From positions 2,826,501 through 2,890,500 of the forward strand of contig JAKJHU010000054.1 of the NCBI GenBank assembly GCA_022316685.1: 64,000 nucleotides of DNA, written 5' to 3'. The number at the start of each line of letters is the position of its first letter. The stretch's first letter is position 1. Shown in pieces: positions 1 through 13,094 of the stretch. The notes under the pieces were generated by a model. The model was not told the DNA's origin. It saw only the letters and a list, made by a program, of their open reading frames with translations, and ran no database searches. Source of the stretch: Progne subis subis (Eukaryota; Chordata; Aves; Passeriformes; Hirundinidae). Position numbers and translations under genes: made by a program.

Positions 1-3000
1 CCCAGGGGTAAGGAGGGATAATGTTGTTCTGTATCTTCAGGCTTCTTTCCACTCAGAGCCGCCTCGCTCTCGTGGTGCCAGCTGTGGACAGCACAGGGTG
101 TTTGGCAGGAGCAGCCAGGGCCATCAGCCTGCTCTAGGGATGTGAGCCAGAGCAGGGAGGGCTGGCAGGTGTGCCCAGCACGCAGGCAGGGAGGCAGGGA
201 GCAGCTGGAAGTGCAGGAAGAAGTGAGCAGTAATAGGAACAAATGGGAGGAGCAGTGGGAATGAGAAACGTCCTTGCTTGTGCACTGACATCCAGCATCC
301 AATTCGGCAACAATCTCATTAGGATTTCAAAGAAATGTCCAAATAAATTTGTTCCTTTGAGGGATTTGTTTTAATTCTTTATTAAAATAGGAGTTATATG
401 TGCATTTCCCTCTCAGCCCACTGTTTTAATAGGATTACCATTAGCATCAACCCCATGGACTCTTTAATTTTTCATCCCAGATCTTCTGTGTGCAGCTATC
501 TCAGCAGATCCAATCAGGTGCATTTCATTGCTCAACAGTACAGAGGAAATGAATTTCTCTGGTGAGGGGAAAGCACAGTGAATAGCTGGATTCCCCTCCA
601 TAAATACCATCTGCAGTCAGTTTTGTGCTGCCAATGAAGTCGATGTTTTCCTGGGTCAGAGGTGCCTGATTATTCATAGCACTTTCATTTCCAGCAGCAG
701 AGCCATCCCATCCCTGCCAATCATCTTTCTGGTTTGTGCTGGGTTTATTCTACAGTGCTCTGAGGTTTGCAGTCTAGCTGCTCTCCAAACTCCTCCTGTT
801 CTTTGTTGCTTTTCCTGGGCTAGTGCCAGCAGTCCTCAGCTTCTGAAGAGACCAACAGGAGGACTTTGGCACCGGTGTTGCAGTTTTCTCCCATCTTTTG
901 AAATTATGTCTCTGGAAAAAATAATGAAATAGGAGGGAAGGAAGAGTATAATACTCAATTCACTTGTAAGTAACCAAAAAAACCTAACTGAGCAGTATTT
1001 TACTGAGAGGGAACAGTATCACCTGTAGAGTTGTTTTTAATGGTAGTAAAGCCCAGAGAAGTATCTTGGTCAGGTAGAGCTGGGGTTTGAACCTGACTGA
1101 ACTCTCAGGCTGTTTGTTCCCTGCTCAGTGCTTCCCTCTGAGGAGTGTCCAGAGCTCACACTGTGGCACCAGCCCCACACAGGTTCACAGTGTCCCTTAG
1201 GCTTGTCCCTGGCACTGGTGCCCTTGGATTTACTTGGATTTTGCACTTTTCTACCACAGATTAGAGAAGCAATGGAGTTTTAGTTCCATTCAGCAAACTG
1301 CCTGTGCCTGGTGGGGAGGGGAGCTCATGGAACTGTGATCCAGCCTTGCATGGTCATGTACTTTTAAGGTGCTCTGCACAGATCTGTTTAGAAAGGTTTT
1401 AAGAGGGTTCCAGAGTAGATGCTGATAATTAAAATGCTATTTAAAAATATTCCAAATGGTATTCACTGTTAGTGTTGCTAGAACAGGTGAGATTTCAGTT
1501 CTCTTGCTATTCCTTTTAGAACCAGAGGAGTGTCCTGCAATGAGTTGAGATGAACTACCTGAGCCATGACTATTTCATGGGATTTTAGTGCTGACTTTTC
1601 TCCAGATTTCTTCAGTTTCTCTTTTTCCTCTTCTCAAGGCTGTTCTGAAAGGCCTTGAGTTAACAGCCACCAGGGCAAGGATGTGTCAGTGAGGGGCCCT
1701 CAGACAGTGCCATCTCCAAGGTCAGACCTTCACCAAAGATTTCAAATGCTCTTGCAGCCTAAAGCAGCAGAAAACAGGTGAGTGTGCTGAGGAGAGCCCC
1801 TTGCTCTGCAGGTTTGATTGGCAGGAATTTAAAATGCTTAGAGTGCTATAACCTGAAAGCAGGAAAGTAGGAAGCTGGGACTGTAACAAGAAGAAAGCTG
1901 GAGATGGGAAAATCAAAGGAGAGGAGTTTGGATTAGAGGGATCCACAGAAAGAAGAAAAAGGGGCTGCCACATGTCTGAGTAAAAGATGTGAGGTGGGCA
2001 CCTCTTGGCTTTCACACAAAGGTTTGATGGCCTCTGTCCCTCTGTGTGATCTCTGGGACTGCAGGACATGGAGGTTTCACCGATTTTTCCTGACTAGACC
2101 CTGTGTCATGAGGGACGTGGACAGGAACTCTCTCCAGAATGGCAAGTGAACTTAAACTTTACAAAAATCCATTTTCTGTAGCCAAGAGGAATGCTGCTTT
2201 CAGCCTTCCCTTGGAAGGCTTTAGTGCCAGCTGAAGTATTTCCAGAATCAGCATGTTTTACCAGAGCAGTGCCCAGAAGTGGTGGTGGAAGCTGCTGCTG
2301 GTGTATGGCAGAGCACTCAGAAACCATCTGACACAGGAGGAAGGAGTGCAAAAGTGGGAGAAGGTGAACATATGCTAAACCAGAATGTCTGAAGCTAATG
2401 AGATGTAAACCAATTCAGGTTAATGAAGCTTTTAATGAAATAAATTTATGCTAAACTCTACCTGGAATCCTGCACTGCCTCTTCCTTAGATCAAAGCACT
2501 TTGTAGTCCTCTGATGCTTACAGGTAACGATGAGGAAGGTTATAATTGCTGCCCAAACACTGCTTTCCTTCACACCTTGTGATAACCATGGGCTGGGTTT
2601 GGTTGTAAAAAGTGATGTCTGTGGCACTGCTTTTTGAAGTCAGGTAGGGAGTTTGGAGACAACTTAGGTCTGTTTATAAAATCAGAATGTTGTTCGATGG
2701 CTGTTACTGGTTGCATTATAATTTTATGGGTACACTAAACATTGCAGTCTGATGTTTGTGCACACACAAAACACAGTCCTGAGGAGATACTGGGACTCCA
2801 GCTTGATACTCTCCATTGACTTGAGCCAGTGGAACAGCTGTAAAATACATCTGTACCTGCTGTACCCACAGGACACCTTCCTACAGCCCAGCAGTGCTGT
2901 GTTCACCGCAAATAAACATTTCCAAAGGGTTTTGGTGGGAAACAACAACAAAAAAATCCCTGACATGAATGAAAGTTACTTTAAAGATCCTCAGGGAAGT

Positions 3001-6000
3001 GTTTTAACCTAAAATTAGGCACTAGCTTTAAACCCTGTACGGTTTCTTCCATTTTTTCCTGAATTAACTCCAGCTGGTCCCTGATTGAGGCAAGAGACTG
3101 CTTTTTCTCTGATCTGATAAAACTACTCCTTCATCTCCCCTGATGGAAAATGCTGCAAAATTTCAGTGAAAATGGGAATTTTTTTGTTGATATCTGTAAA
3201 AACTGCTGATACAGAGCAGTGATGTACAGTTTGAGACTAACTTTGAGGTTTTTTCTATTATCATGGTCTGGTTGAACAAGGTGCAAGATGCCACATTAAA
3301 TGACTGTGACACATATAAGAAGAATACGGATTTAACCACTGGAAAATTCATTGAACAATCCCCAGGAGCTGCCTAAAGACATCCTGAGTGTTCCAGAATA
3401 CTTTGTCTCTTCAGAGGAAGGGAAGGTCAGCATTCCTGCAGGACAGAGGTACTGGGCAGAGGAGTTGGGAAAACCTGATCCCATTAACTGGGGGGAGGTA
3501 GATGGAACTGACTCTTGATTGTTGCTTCCAAATAGTTGGATCTGGAGCAAAGCAAACTCTTACTTCTTGCTGGTGCTCAGATGAGCCGTCTGTCCCTCAG
3601 GGACAGCACCAGGGACACAGGGAACACAGAGAAGCGTCTCTTGGCCTGGCACAAAGTCTCATCTGGTGAAAATCAGCTTTAGGAGTATTTTATAGAGCAG
3701 CTTCAGTGGCAACAAGTCCATTTTCTGAATTACAGGATAAAATACACGATAAAGGACGTGTGTTGATTAATTTTAGAAATACATGTAGTGATCTGAAGGA
3801 GGAAGGGAATTAGCAAAGTGGGAAGATGAAACAGGAATGAAGAGCCTTTTCCACAGGTGCTGGAGTGTTTCTCAGTCTGTCAGGAATAAACAAAACAATC
3901 CTGGTGTCTGCTGGGAGACTGACCAAGCCCAGTGTCACTCAGCACCCTGCTTTAAATATCAGTCTTGCTCTGTTCAGTGGTTAAAAGGCATGAAATGACA
4001 CAAGGCAAATTATCCACCTGCTTTTAAAGAGACTGACCTGGCTGTAAGGGGGGGAAAGAGCTGCACACTCCCAGCAAGCCAAGGGCAGTGATATTTTAAC
4101 ATCTCTGTGGGAGACTCTCTGTCTGGGGCTCTCCAAGGTCAGAATTCCTCACCTGGGTGACAAAAGCCTGTTTAACTCCTGGCTTATCCCTGCTGGAGTG
4201 GCAGCTCTGGATTCGCTGTGTCACTAAGAAGCTCCAACTGAAAGATTCACTGTGTTTATTACAGTGCATGTAGTACAGGACATTCTCCTTAAAACAGTTT
4301 CTCAGAGTGCTGCCAGACTGAGACATTCAATGTGTCATTTAATTGCATGTCACCTCTGAAAAGTTCCACAAAAATAATGCTACATTTTGTTTGTACAGCA
4401 GAGACCAGAAGAGGGATCTGACACTGACATCCACACCCCAACCACTGCAGCATCCCAATCTCCTTGGCTTAGTAGGGATGGAGCAGGAATATTCAGGGTA
4501 CTCAGCATTGAATTAGCAGAAAAACTGCAGCTTTTTAATACATGTATTACATATTTTATATACTTGTAAACCTGGGCAATGTACTTTGCCTGTATTTAGT
4601 ACATCAATCACTTTATGTTGCACTTGCATTACTCCTGTTTTAAAATTCTATCAAACACTGTTATCAAATGGTAACTTTGGAATGGGTTATAAAGGCACAG
4701 GTGCTCACACAGCCTTATTTGCTCCTTTATAGGTGCTCTAAATGCTCAAAGGTGACCAGTGATGCTAACGATGCCTTTAATAACAACCAGGTGTTCTCTC
4801 ATTTGAAATTAGACCACTGCAACTTTATTTTTGTCTTGTCTCAAGTGCAGGCAGTTCTCTAAGTCTTATAGGAGGTCACAGTGTTTTAGCTGGGTTTTTT
4901 GTTATTTCCTGTGGGACATGTCTGCCTTAGCAGTAAGGGATTTATGGTAAATCACAAATACTCTACTGCAGCTGATCCACTCAGGAAACATTTCTGCTTG
5001 GGCACACCCAGGATCTCACTGACTTGTGCCTCCAGCAGTAGGGATGTGTTGGGATGCTCAGGGCTGGTTTCAGATATGCAAAACCCCCTGAAACATCAGA
5101 TTTCAGTATCCATAGAGAAGTAGGAAATCAAAGGGCTCTGAGTTCTTTGCCCACGTGCGAGAGAGAAGGTGTAAGAAGTGTCGTGGAACAAAGAATCCTG
5201 TCAGGAAATGCTTCTCTCCAGCTACAAGAAGACACTGAAGGGACTCAGTGGTGGTGCTGGTAAGTTTTTGGTTGTTAACTGTGCTTTGAAAGCTGTTGGT
5301 CTGGCTTCATCTGGGATACAAAACCTGTGGATGAAATGTCTGTCGTGCTGGGGGTGACCTTAGTGGTGCTTAGGAGAGAGCACTGCTTCCTGTTAACCTC
5401 CACAGCCCCAGGGTTTCTGCCCCCTTTCCCTTTGGCGTTGTCCCCTTTAGACAGGGCGCTGGGAGTTGGGCATGGCTGGCACTTGGTTCTGTACTCTGTG
5501 TGCTGTAAAAGTGACCCCTATGGAGCAGGATTGATGGACAGCTGATGTTTCCCCAGAAAGGCACAAAGTCAGTTTGTCATTTGCCAGCTGAAAGGAAACT
5601 CTGGGATGGGCATTTTTTGTCATCTATGTGCTCTGAGTGACAGCACCCCCCTGTAACTGGGCTGTCTGGACGTGCTGGGGTTTTGCAGAGCACCTTGCGT
5701 GTCCCTGGGCTGGGCCATTGCCCTGCAGCAGGTGTCAGAGCAGAGCTGCTGTGCCAGGCAGGGGCTGCTGTGCAGGCACGGTGCTGCCAGGCTGTGCCCC
5801 GAGGCACACACTGGGATGCAGGGGAACCTGGCCCTCGGGATGGCTGCTCCACTCCTCCTCCCACTGGCACACCTGCAGCTGGAATATGACTCCTAAGGGA
5901 CAGAACTAAATGCTGACTCTGAGGACACCAGTCCTAAAATCCCATGAGAAATTATGATCTCAGTGCTGAACTGGGAGATCTAAAATGTAGAACCCAAGTC

Positions 6001-7792
6001 AGTGTGGGGGTGGCAAAGCCGGGTTTTATGTGTGTGTATTGGATCTGTGGTTTGCAGTGAATCCTTCCTGAGACTTACTCGTGAAATGTGTATTGGACCA
6101 GTTTATTCTTTGCTGGTGCCAGGCTGTTTCCTATAACCTTTTTTCTTTAAATGGCATGTCAGCTTATAGCTTTTAATTATCTTAGTTAAGTGTATCAGGA
6201 GCATAAGTAAACAGCCTTGCGGATTTCCCCATAAATGTATTCATTCTCTGATACTCATCCCTCCAAATGTTGTCATACAAATCCCACGTGTTAACCCAAA
6301 TATTTCCACATATACCTCTCAAGCCCTTCTCGTTCTCCCTTCCTAACCAATCCCTCCAGTCTTTTTAATTACATTTACAGTTTGCATATTTAGTTTCTCT
6401 CTGCTCTATAGAACTGTTGGAGCATTCAGTGGCAATCTTCCTTGGACTGCAGCTATCCAAACAGCCTGCCAGCTTCCCATCTGCTCGGGAGCCCTCCTGT
6501 CACTGGTAAATCACTGTCAATAGACTGTTTCTGGGAATTAAGATATTGCCTGAATTCGCTGTTTGGCTGACAGGCCCATTTCCTGTAACATGTTTCACTT
6601 GTGCTGGAAGTGAGAGCACTGCACAAGCTGCAGCCTTTGTTTAGCTCTGTTCTCTCCCCAAACTAGCTGTGAAATAATTGCAGGGCTGGCTGGGGTGCTT
6701 TGGGAATCTCTTCTTCTGCAGATCACTTTTTTTCCTGTGTGGTTTACCACAGACTTGCTCTGAGCGTGATTTTCTGTAATGAAGCACACACACACACCAA
6801 ATGCTTTCATTTCTGAATGACACCAAGGTCCTTGAAGTGTGGGCAGGGCATGAACTGGGTAACATAAAAAGGAAATAGGACTTTTCCCGGTCCCAGAAGC
6901 TCTGGATCCCCTGTGCAGCAGGACAAGGAGCTGGGATGTGCTTTCCCTTTGTGGAGCACCACGAAGGGGCTGGAGCTCTCCTGACTGCACTGAGACAGTT
7001 CTGTTATATCTCACTGTGTAAGTGATCACTGAGAGGCTCTTCTTTCTCTGATGAGGAATAATAACAGATAACTGGAGATTACACAGCATTTTCCTTCAGC
7101 TTGAAACCACCCTTGAAACAGCTTTCCCCAGTAATTCCCCTGTGCACGGGCTGCTGGACGCTGCTCTGTGTGTGCTGTCACTGAACAGTGGGAGAGGAGA
7201 AGCTGCTGGCTGGGGAAATGTGCTGGAATCCAGCATTCCTGGACCATTTTTTTTTTTAAAAAGCAAATGCTGAGTTTTATTGTGTTTTTCATGCTTAATG
7301 GGGATAGGCAATGCTCCCTGTTCAAATCATTGCACTTACCTAGAGTTTGCAAAGAGGTCTGATAATGCTTTGGTAGTAAGGGCTTCAGCTGTGGAGTCTC
7401 CTGTGGTTTGTGTGGCTGGTCCTCTCCAGACAGAATTCCCAGGAATGAATTTTCAGTTTTGCTTCTGTATGGACAACCTACATGAATATTCCACCCATGC
7501 TCAGGCTGTGAAAGGGAAAGATTGCTCTGAGTCCAACGGGAGCCCAGAGCACAGTGGGGCTCTGACCCTGCAGCTTTAATCAGCTGGCTGGGTACAAGAG
7601 CCCCAAACTTCTCCTAAAACTTATTTTAATAATTGCTGAGAGGTGAATTTTAACGACTGTGTAGATTAAAAGAGAAGACTGGAAGCTGCTGCTGTTATCT
7701 GGCAGTGGATACAGGCAGCAGGGCTGTTCCGGGCAGGGAGGGGATGCAAAGAGGCAGAAGAGATTACAAACTGTCACTGCACCCATGCTCAC
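1..7792. other. Intergenic stretch, no gene recognised
   Basis: No open frame here resembles a protein family I know, and none is framed by convincing splice sites over several exons. The sequence is ordinary mid-GC vertebrate DNA with a short CA run near 6787-6797. Open frames reach about 160 codons on the minus strand near 6.6-7.1 kb, but their composition looks random. Single exons of a distant gene or a non-coding RNA could be hidden here without my seeing them. Confidence 0.55.
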
Positions 7793-8020
7793 CTCATCTG
7801 CCTTCCTGGAGATAATCCCCGCAGTCAATGCCACCGGGAGGAACAAAAAGATTCCCTCTGGCATTCGTGTAGTTTTTGCAACTTCAAAGTCTCTAATCAT
7901 GTGCTGCTGAGGGTCGCTCAGCCTCAGTCCCGCAGGGAGGACGCTGACGTGTTCCTGCGGCAGATGTGGGTAGGACCATTCCCCAGTCATGTTTTTAATT
8001 ACTTTGTCCTGGATCCAGCT
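7793..8020 (-). other. Exon-like open segment of unknown identity
   Basis: On the minus strand a frame is open for 76 codons from just after a TGA at 8021-8023. It runs into a good donor-like GTGAGC at 7787-7792, with the last exon-like codons reading RKADE. It has an ATG at 7990-7988 and a hydrophobic run (GIFLFLPVALTAGII) near its end. CpG content is higher than in the flanks. An overlapping second frame is open for about 58 codons (8171 down to 7998) and ends in TAA at 7997-7995. No clear pyrimidine-rich acceptor precedes either frame. I recognise no family. It could be a single exon of an unannotated gene, a conserved non-coding element, or an old mobile-element fragment. Confidence 0.22.
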
Positions 8021-8279
8021 TCATTTTGAGTCTCATCATACTGCCCCAAATTAAATATCGAAGGTTTGACAACTCCCTGCTGGTCACATTCACATCGGTT
8101 TCAAAACCGGGGCAAAGCAGGAGCTGATGGCTCCTGAAATGAGCTGGGTATCGTTTCCCCTGTGGCAGGTGTTACCCTGGTTTTTCTGAGTTTTTTTATT
8201 AGCCTTTTGAATTTCATAATGGAGTCAGATCTTTGAGTTACTGTAGAATATTAGAGCAGTTTTCTACCTTTCCCACAGA

Positions 8280-8570
8280 TGTAACATAAACAAAATCCTT
8301 TGTTTTTCATTCTCTGTCCTTTGTTTGCATATTTCTAACCTGAAAACAACTGTAACTGACAATTGGTCTGGCCACTGAGGCTGAGGGGTGGAAACCCCAA
8401 AAAGCCAATCTTCTGCTAGACCCACTAATGTATAAAAAGTAAAGAATAAACAAAGGGGCTCTCTTTCTCCTCTCTCCGCTCTCTCAGCAGTGAGCTGGGA
8501 TCGGAAGGACCTCTGCTTTGCAAAAATCTCTTGTCTGCGCGTGACTGCTTTGTGTGTCTCGGTGACAGCA
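8280..8570 (+). mobile_element. Candidate solo LTR of an endogenous retrovirus
   Basis: The segment has the order expected of a retroviral LTR: a CCAAT box (8405-8409), a TATA box TATAAAAAG (8431-8439), a poly(A) signal AATAAA (8445-8450), and then a CT-rich stretch around 8459-8487. A TG begins it near 8280, and a CA occurs near 8569-8571. I could not find a convincing target-site duplication or internal retroviral coding sequence next to it, so the ends are guesses. The alternative is a TATA-containing promoter for a non-coding transcript running rightwards into the CpG-rich patch at 8690-8760. Confidence 0.35.
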
Positions 8571-11500
8571 GGCTGCCGTGGCACCTTCACCCAGGCTGGG
8601 TTCCTGGCACGCTGGTGGAGCTGTCAGTGCTGCTCCTGCCTGCCCAGCCCTGCTCTGAGCTCCAGGGTGGGTGGGCAGAGGCTGCAGAGAGCGGCAGGAG
8701 CCGTGGCCGTGTGTGCGAGGGGTTTGGGCGCACCCGCAGCGCTCTGCGCGCCGGGGCTTTGCTCAGCTTCAGAACTTGCTGCAAAGCCCTGCTGACACAA
8801 ACCTGAGCCTGGGGAAGGGAGCTGCAAGGTCTCACCGTGATCCCCAGCACATGGGAAAGAAACCAGTGGCTCTCTGTGGGTGAAGTTCTTGGCGAGCAGA
8901 GCCATAGTCCTGTCCAGTTTATGGGACTGACCCCAGCGCCTGGCAGGGAAGGGGATCCACCCAGGCTGGTGCCTCAGGAGACCACTAGTGAATTACAACC
9001 TGAAAGAATGACTTTTGCAGGCTTCCCCTCAGGTTAGACCAAAGGCAAAAATTGAATTTGCATTCCACACTTTGGTTAAAAAGTAAAGAGATTGTTCCAA
9101 ATCACACACGAGATTTTGTTGGCAAACAGTGAAATGAGAATTGGATTCATGTCAATTTAATTTTGATGCAGTTGTATAATCTCCCTGAAACATTGCAGGG
9201 CGGTTTTCTCTTTAATGGACTGATCCCCTCTGCAGCAGCTTTTCCCCACACAATCAGAGAGTGGTGCTGTTACAGAAGTGAACCTACTGCACGGCTTGGT
9301 TAATTAAAGGGTTTGTTCACCAGGGGGATGAGATCACAGGAAAGAACTGATTTCTGAGCCCTCATGCTATACCTGTTACTGCTGACTGCCAGAATACTGG
9401 ACTCTGCTACATGAGGCTGTTTCAGAAGCAACCCAAACGACTCCAGTGTCTAACATCAGCTTTAAATGTTACTACCTGGACAACATCTTAATAAAAAAAA
9501 AAATAATTAGATTTCAGGAATCTTCACTGTTATTGAAATGCTCTGCTTGGGAAGGGAGGACCTCAGTGTGCAGCACAGCTCAGAACACAATTTCTGTTGG
9601 ATTTCATCAAAACTTTTTTCTATAGTTTTTTGGTTTGGCTTTCTGAGATTAGCTGATGGGTGAAAGCTGGCCTCAACCCCTGCATAAAGTGGATCTGGGT
9701 TCACATCCATCACCCATGGACATTTGAGATGTTAATTAACGATCTAGAGATGCTGGTAATTTGTCATGCTAACACCGATGATTGACCTCAGTGTCACAGA
9801 AGACTCAGTTGAACTAACCCTAAACATTGCAGGTTTGGGGGTTTTTTTGTTTTTTTTATCTTTGACTTCCAGAACACTGGAACATCTGAAGAGTCCTGGG
9901 CTCTTCTCCTATTACTGTTAAAATCTGCCTTCCTCAGACTCTGTGGCTGTGATCCTGAGGAGTTTGAGGGGCATGACTGATGGTCAGGGCTGTTCTCCAG
10001 GCGAGCTCCTCTCTGGGGGCTCCTGGCAGACGGTGCCTGCTGGGCTGAGGCCTGAACCCAGTGCCTGGGCTCATCACTCCCTCACTTCAGGGGGAATATT
10101 CCCCGTGCTGCCCTGAAGGGAGCAGAATCAGATATGAAAGGAGCAGAGTGCCCAGCAGGAAGCAGGCTGAAAGCTGGAGAGGTGCCAGGTGCTCCCTAAG
10201 GAACAGCCGCTCGTGGCACGGGAGGAGCAGCTGTCCTCCTCCAGAGCACCGAGTGTTTGTGTCTTCACACACATTTAAAGAACAAAGGAGGAAATACTCC
10301 TGTTTCCTTGTGAAACGTGCTTATCTGAGCCTGTCTCTGGAGAGGCTGCCCTCCAGGATTGCAGCGCCGTGACGGGAACTCCATGAAATCATGTGGTGTG
10401 TGCTGGACTCTCTATCCCACACCTGGCCATGCAAACAGGGGAAGGCTGTGGCCTGGTACAAGTTCAACACACCCTCATCTCTCATGTCATACAGTATCTG
10501 CCTCAAGTGTTTAACTTCTGGGAACAAAAGCAGTGTTTCATTCATCATGAGGCGTGCTGGAGGGGTTAGGGAGTGTTTTGGCAGTGGAATGGTGTACTGT
10601 CACATTGAGGATACAGTGTCAGACCCAGGCTGCATTGCTGGGCACATTCAGCTTGGAGATAATGCTGCTGTTGTTACAGAAGAGAGAGGCAGCTAGCTTG
10701 AGAGTGTAAATCCTCCTGGTACCTGGCAGTGTTCAGCCCTGGCAGTGACTGGCCTGCTGAGTCAGCAGCTGCCATCGAGTCCGAAGGGTGAGAAGGTCAT
10801 GGAAAATGCAGAGGAGTCCTTGTTCCTGGCCAGGCCTGCACCCAACACTGTCCTGCTGCTGCCTGCTCTGCTGCTCAGCGTGGAAGCAATGTGGATCACA
10901 GCCATCTGATGCCCTTTGCTGGTACCAAATGTTTTGGGTCAGCTGCCACGCTGAAAGTGAGGCTGTTGCCTCAGCCTTGGCCAGCAGTGGGTCCATCGTG
11001 GAGCCAGCTGCCCTTGGCTCCCTCAGACACAGGAACTCTGGCAGCTTCTCACAGAAACCATCCCTGCCACCAAAACCTTGCTACACAGACCCAATACATT
11101 AATGTATTACAAAAAGACTTTCCCCTGTTTCTGTAAAGGAAATATGTGTTGGTGTTGAATCCTTAATGGGAAGTGGGTTTTTAAAAAAATTGTTTTAAAT
11201 TACTTAATTTCACCACTCTTCTGGTGATTTATACATTTTTAGCCACAACAATCTGGCGAGGTTCTGCCTTCCCTGTCACAGCAAAGGGTCACACACAGAA
11301 TGTGTCAGACAAGCTTGTTCATGCTAATGGCAGCCGTCGGTCTTCGCTTACCAGCAAAGCGCTCTCTTTGCACAGTTTTCATTTGAATCCATGAAAAAGC
11401 CTTTCCCTCCTGAGGAGTGTCAAAGGCCTCTCTGTCTCTGATTTTCCATCTTTGTCCTCATCTTTCACTCCCTGGTAGCACAGGTGCATCTCTTTCCTTT

Positions 11501-12962
11501 TCGCTGTAGAGTTTCAATGACTTTGACCTGTGAATGACAAGGGTAATGGAAACTTGATCTTCCATTGAAAAACACATCCCATAGCTCATCATCTTTCCAC
11601 TTCAGACAGCAAAGTGTATTTCCTATACTTGTGGCCTCATCTACCTGTGTGGTAGGGTAGAAGAGCTTTGTGCTGTATAAGATCTCTCTTTTTTTTTTTC
11701 CAATTTCATCATTTATAGATTGATTAGTTTGGTTAAGATTTGAAGCCTTGGCAAGTCTTGCTTGAAAAGTAGGTTTTGGTGACAATGGAGAAAGCAGTTT
11801 AGAAATCTTAACTCTGGACTCATTTTGGAACTGATTTGTCTGAGTGGGTGACAGTTAAATTGCCTGTCTGCCTTTGCTTCCCGGGTGGGGTCTGGATGGG
11901 GGATGCTTTGAGAGGCAGATCTGCAGCACTGGGAACAGCGTGGAACATTGCAAGTGTCTGAGTTGTGGAGGGTGTTGCTTGTTGCCTCTGCCTGCTGCGC
12001 TGCGTGGTTCCCCAGTGGTAAAGTGTAACACAAAACCAGTTCTTCTCACAGGGAGACACAGAAGGCTCCTGCTGGGATTGTTCTCAAGAGAAAGATTTTC
12101 TTTTTTTCCCCCCTTTTCCTTCTATCAGCATTTCCAAATGCTTCTTGACAGCCAGAGAGTGGAGGGAAGAGCTGGTATTTCTGAAGGTGGGTGTGACTGT
12201 GGTTCTGCTGAGCTGTTCTGATGAGGCACAGGTGCAGGGTGGGCAGCAGCAGCAGAGAGAGGCCCTGGCTCAGCCCATCACTGTGCAGGTGTCCAGCAAG
12301 GGCTGCGGGGGCAGCCTGAGCAGTTGCTCACAGCCATTGCATTCTGTGCATTTCACAGTCTCCCAATGACTTCTCACAAGTCTCTCTTCTGCACTGAAAG
12401 TGCATTTCCCCCTACAGTTTATGGAGAAATCGATCCTGGAGCAGCTCAGAGTGGTGCTGAGGGGAAAGCTGTGGGTTGTGCCTCAGGTGAGCACAGCTGA
12501 GTGGACACAGAGCTGGGGAAGGAGCAGGAACTCAGTGACTGCCAGTCCCATCACCTGGTCAGTGCAGAGCTGCTCCGAGTCAGGCACAGCAGCACTGCAA
12601 AGTGATGGCTCTGCTGTCTCGTCACTGTCCATTTCTCAGAAATAACCACCAAAGCCTTGGTGTTTTCTCTCCTTGTGAACAGAAGTTGGGCTTTCACTCA
12701 TTGGTAGTGTTGGCATCCAGCACCTCAGGGAAGAAAACCCGGTGGCCTGTGATACAACAGCTTTAGTTTAAACTCTGCTGCAGTGATCAGACAGAGCTCT
12801 TTGGGTTCTTCTTTGCACCCAGCAGCTCAATTATATCCAGATAAAGACTGCTGGAAGGACAGTTGTGGAAAATCCTGGACAGTAAAGACACAGGGAGCTT
12901 TAGCCATCCTTTGTCACTCTTCTTCAATTCAGCCTTCTCCATCCTGTTGTGCTGACCAGAAG
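8571..12962. other. Non-coding stretch with a small CpG-rich patch
   Basis: No gene is recognised. The first 250 bases are GC-rich, with a dense CpG cluster at about 8690-8760 that stands out from the CpG-poor surroundings. A T/G tract lies at 9832-9859, and short A or T runs occur near 9491 and 11690. Open frames of up to about 115 codons look like chance products. Confidence 0.5.
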
Positions 12963-13094
12963 TTTTAAAACAGACCAAACCAGAAATTGCAAGGGTGTCC
13001 TTAGATATTGTGTGTTCAAAGTCCTTGATTTTAAAACAGACCAAACCAGAAATTGCAAGGGTGTCCTTAGATATTGTGTGTTCAAAGTCCTTGA
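12963..13094. repeat. Exact 66-bp tandem duplication
   Basis: Bases 12963-13028 are repeated without a single difference at 13029-13094. Because 66 is divisible by three, both strands keep open frames through the duplication, which explains the open frames seen over it. Perfect identity in otherwise non-coding DNA points to a recent event or to an assembly or polymerase artefact. Confidence 0.95.

Noticed and set aside
6595..7089. 164-codon minus-strand open frame
   Set aside because: Overlapping open frames on the same strand in other phases and a random-looking composition suggest chance.
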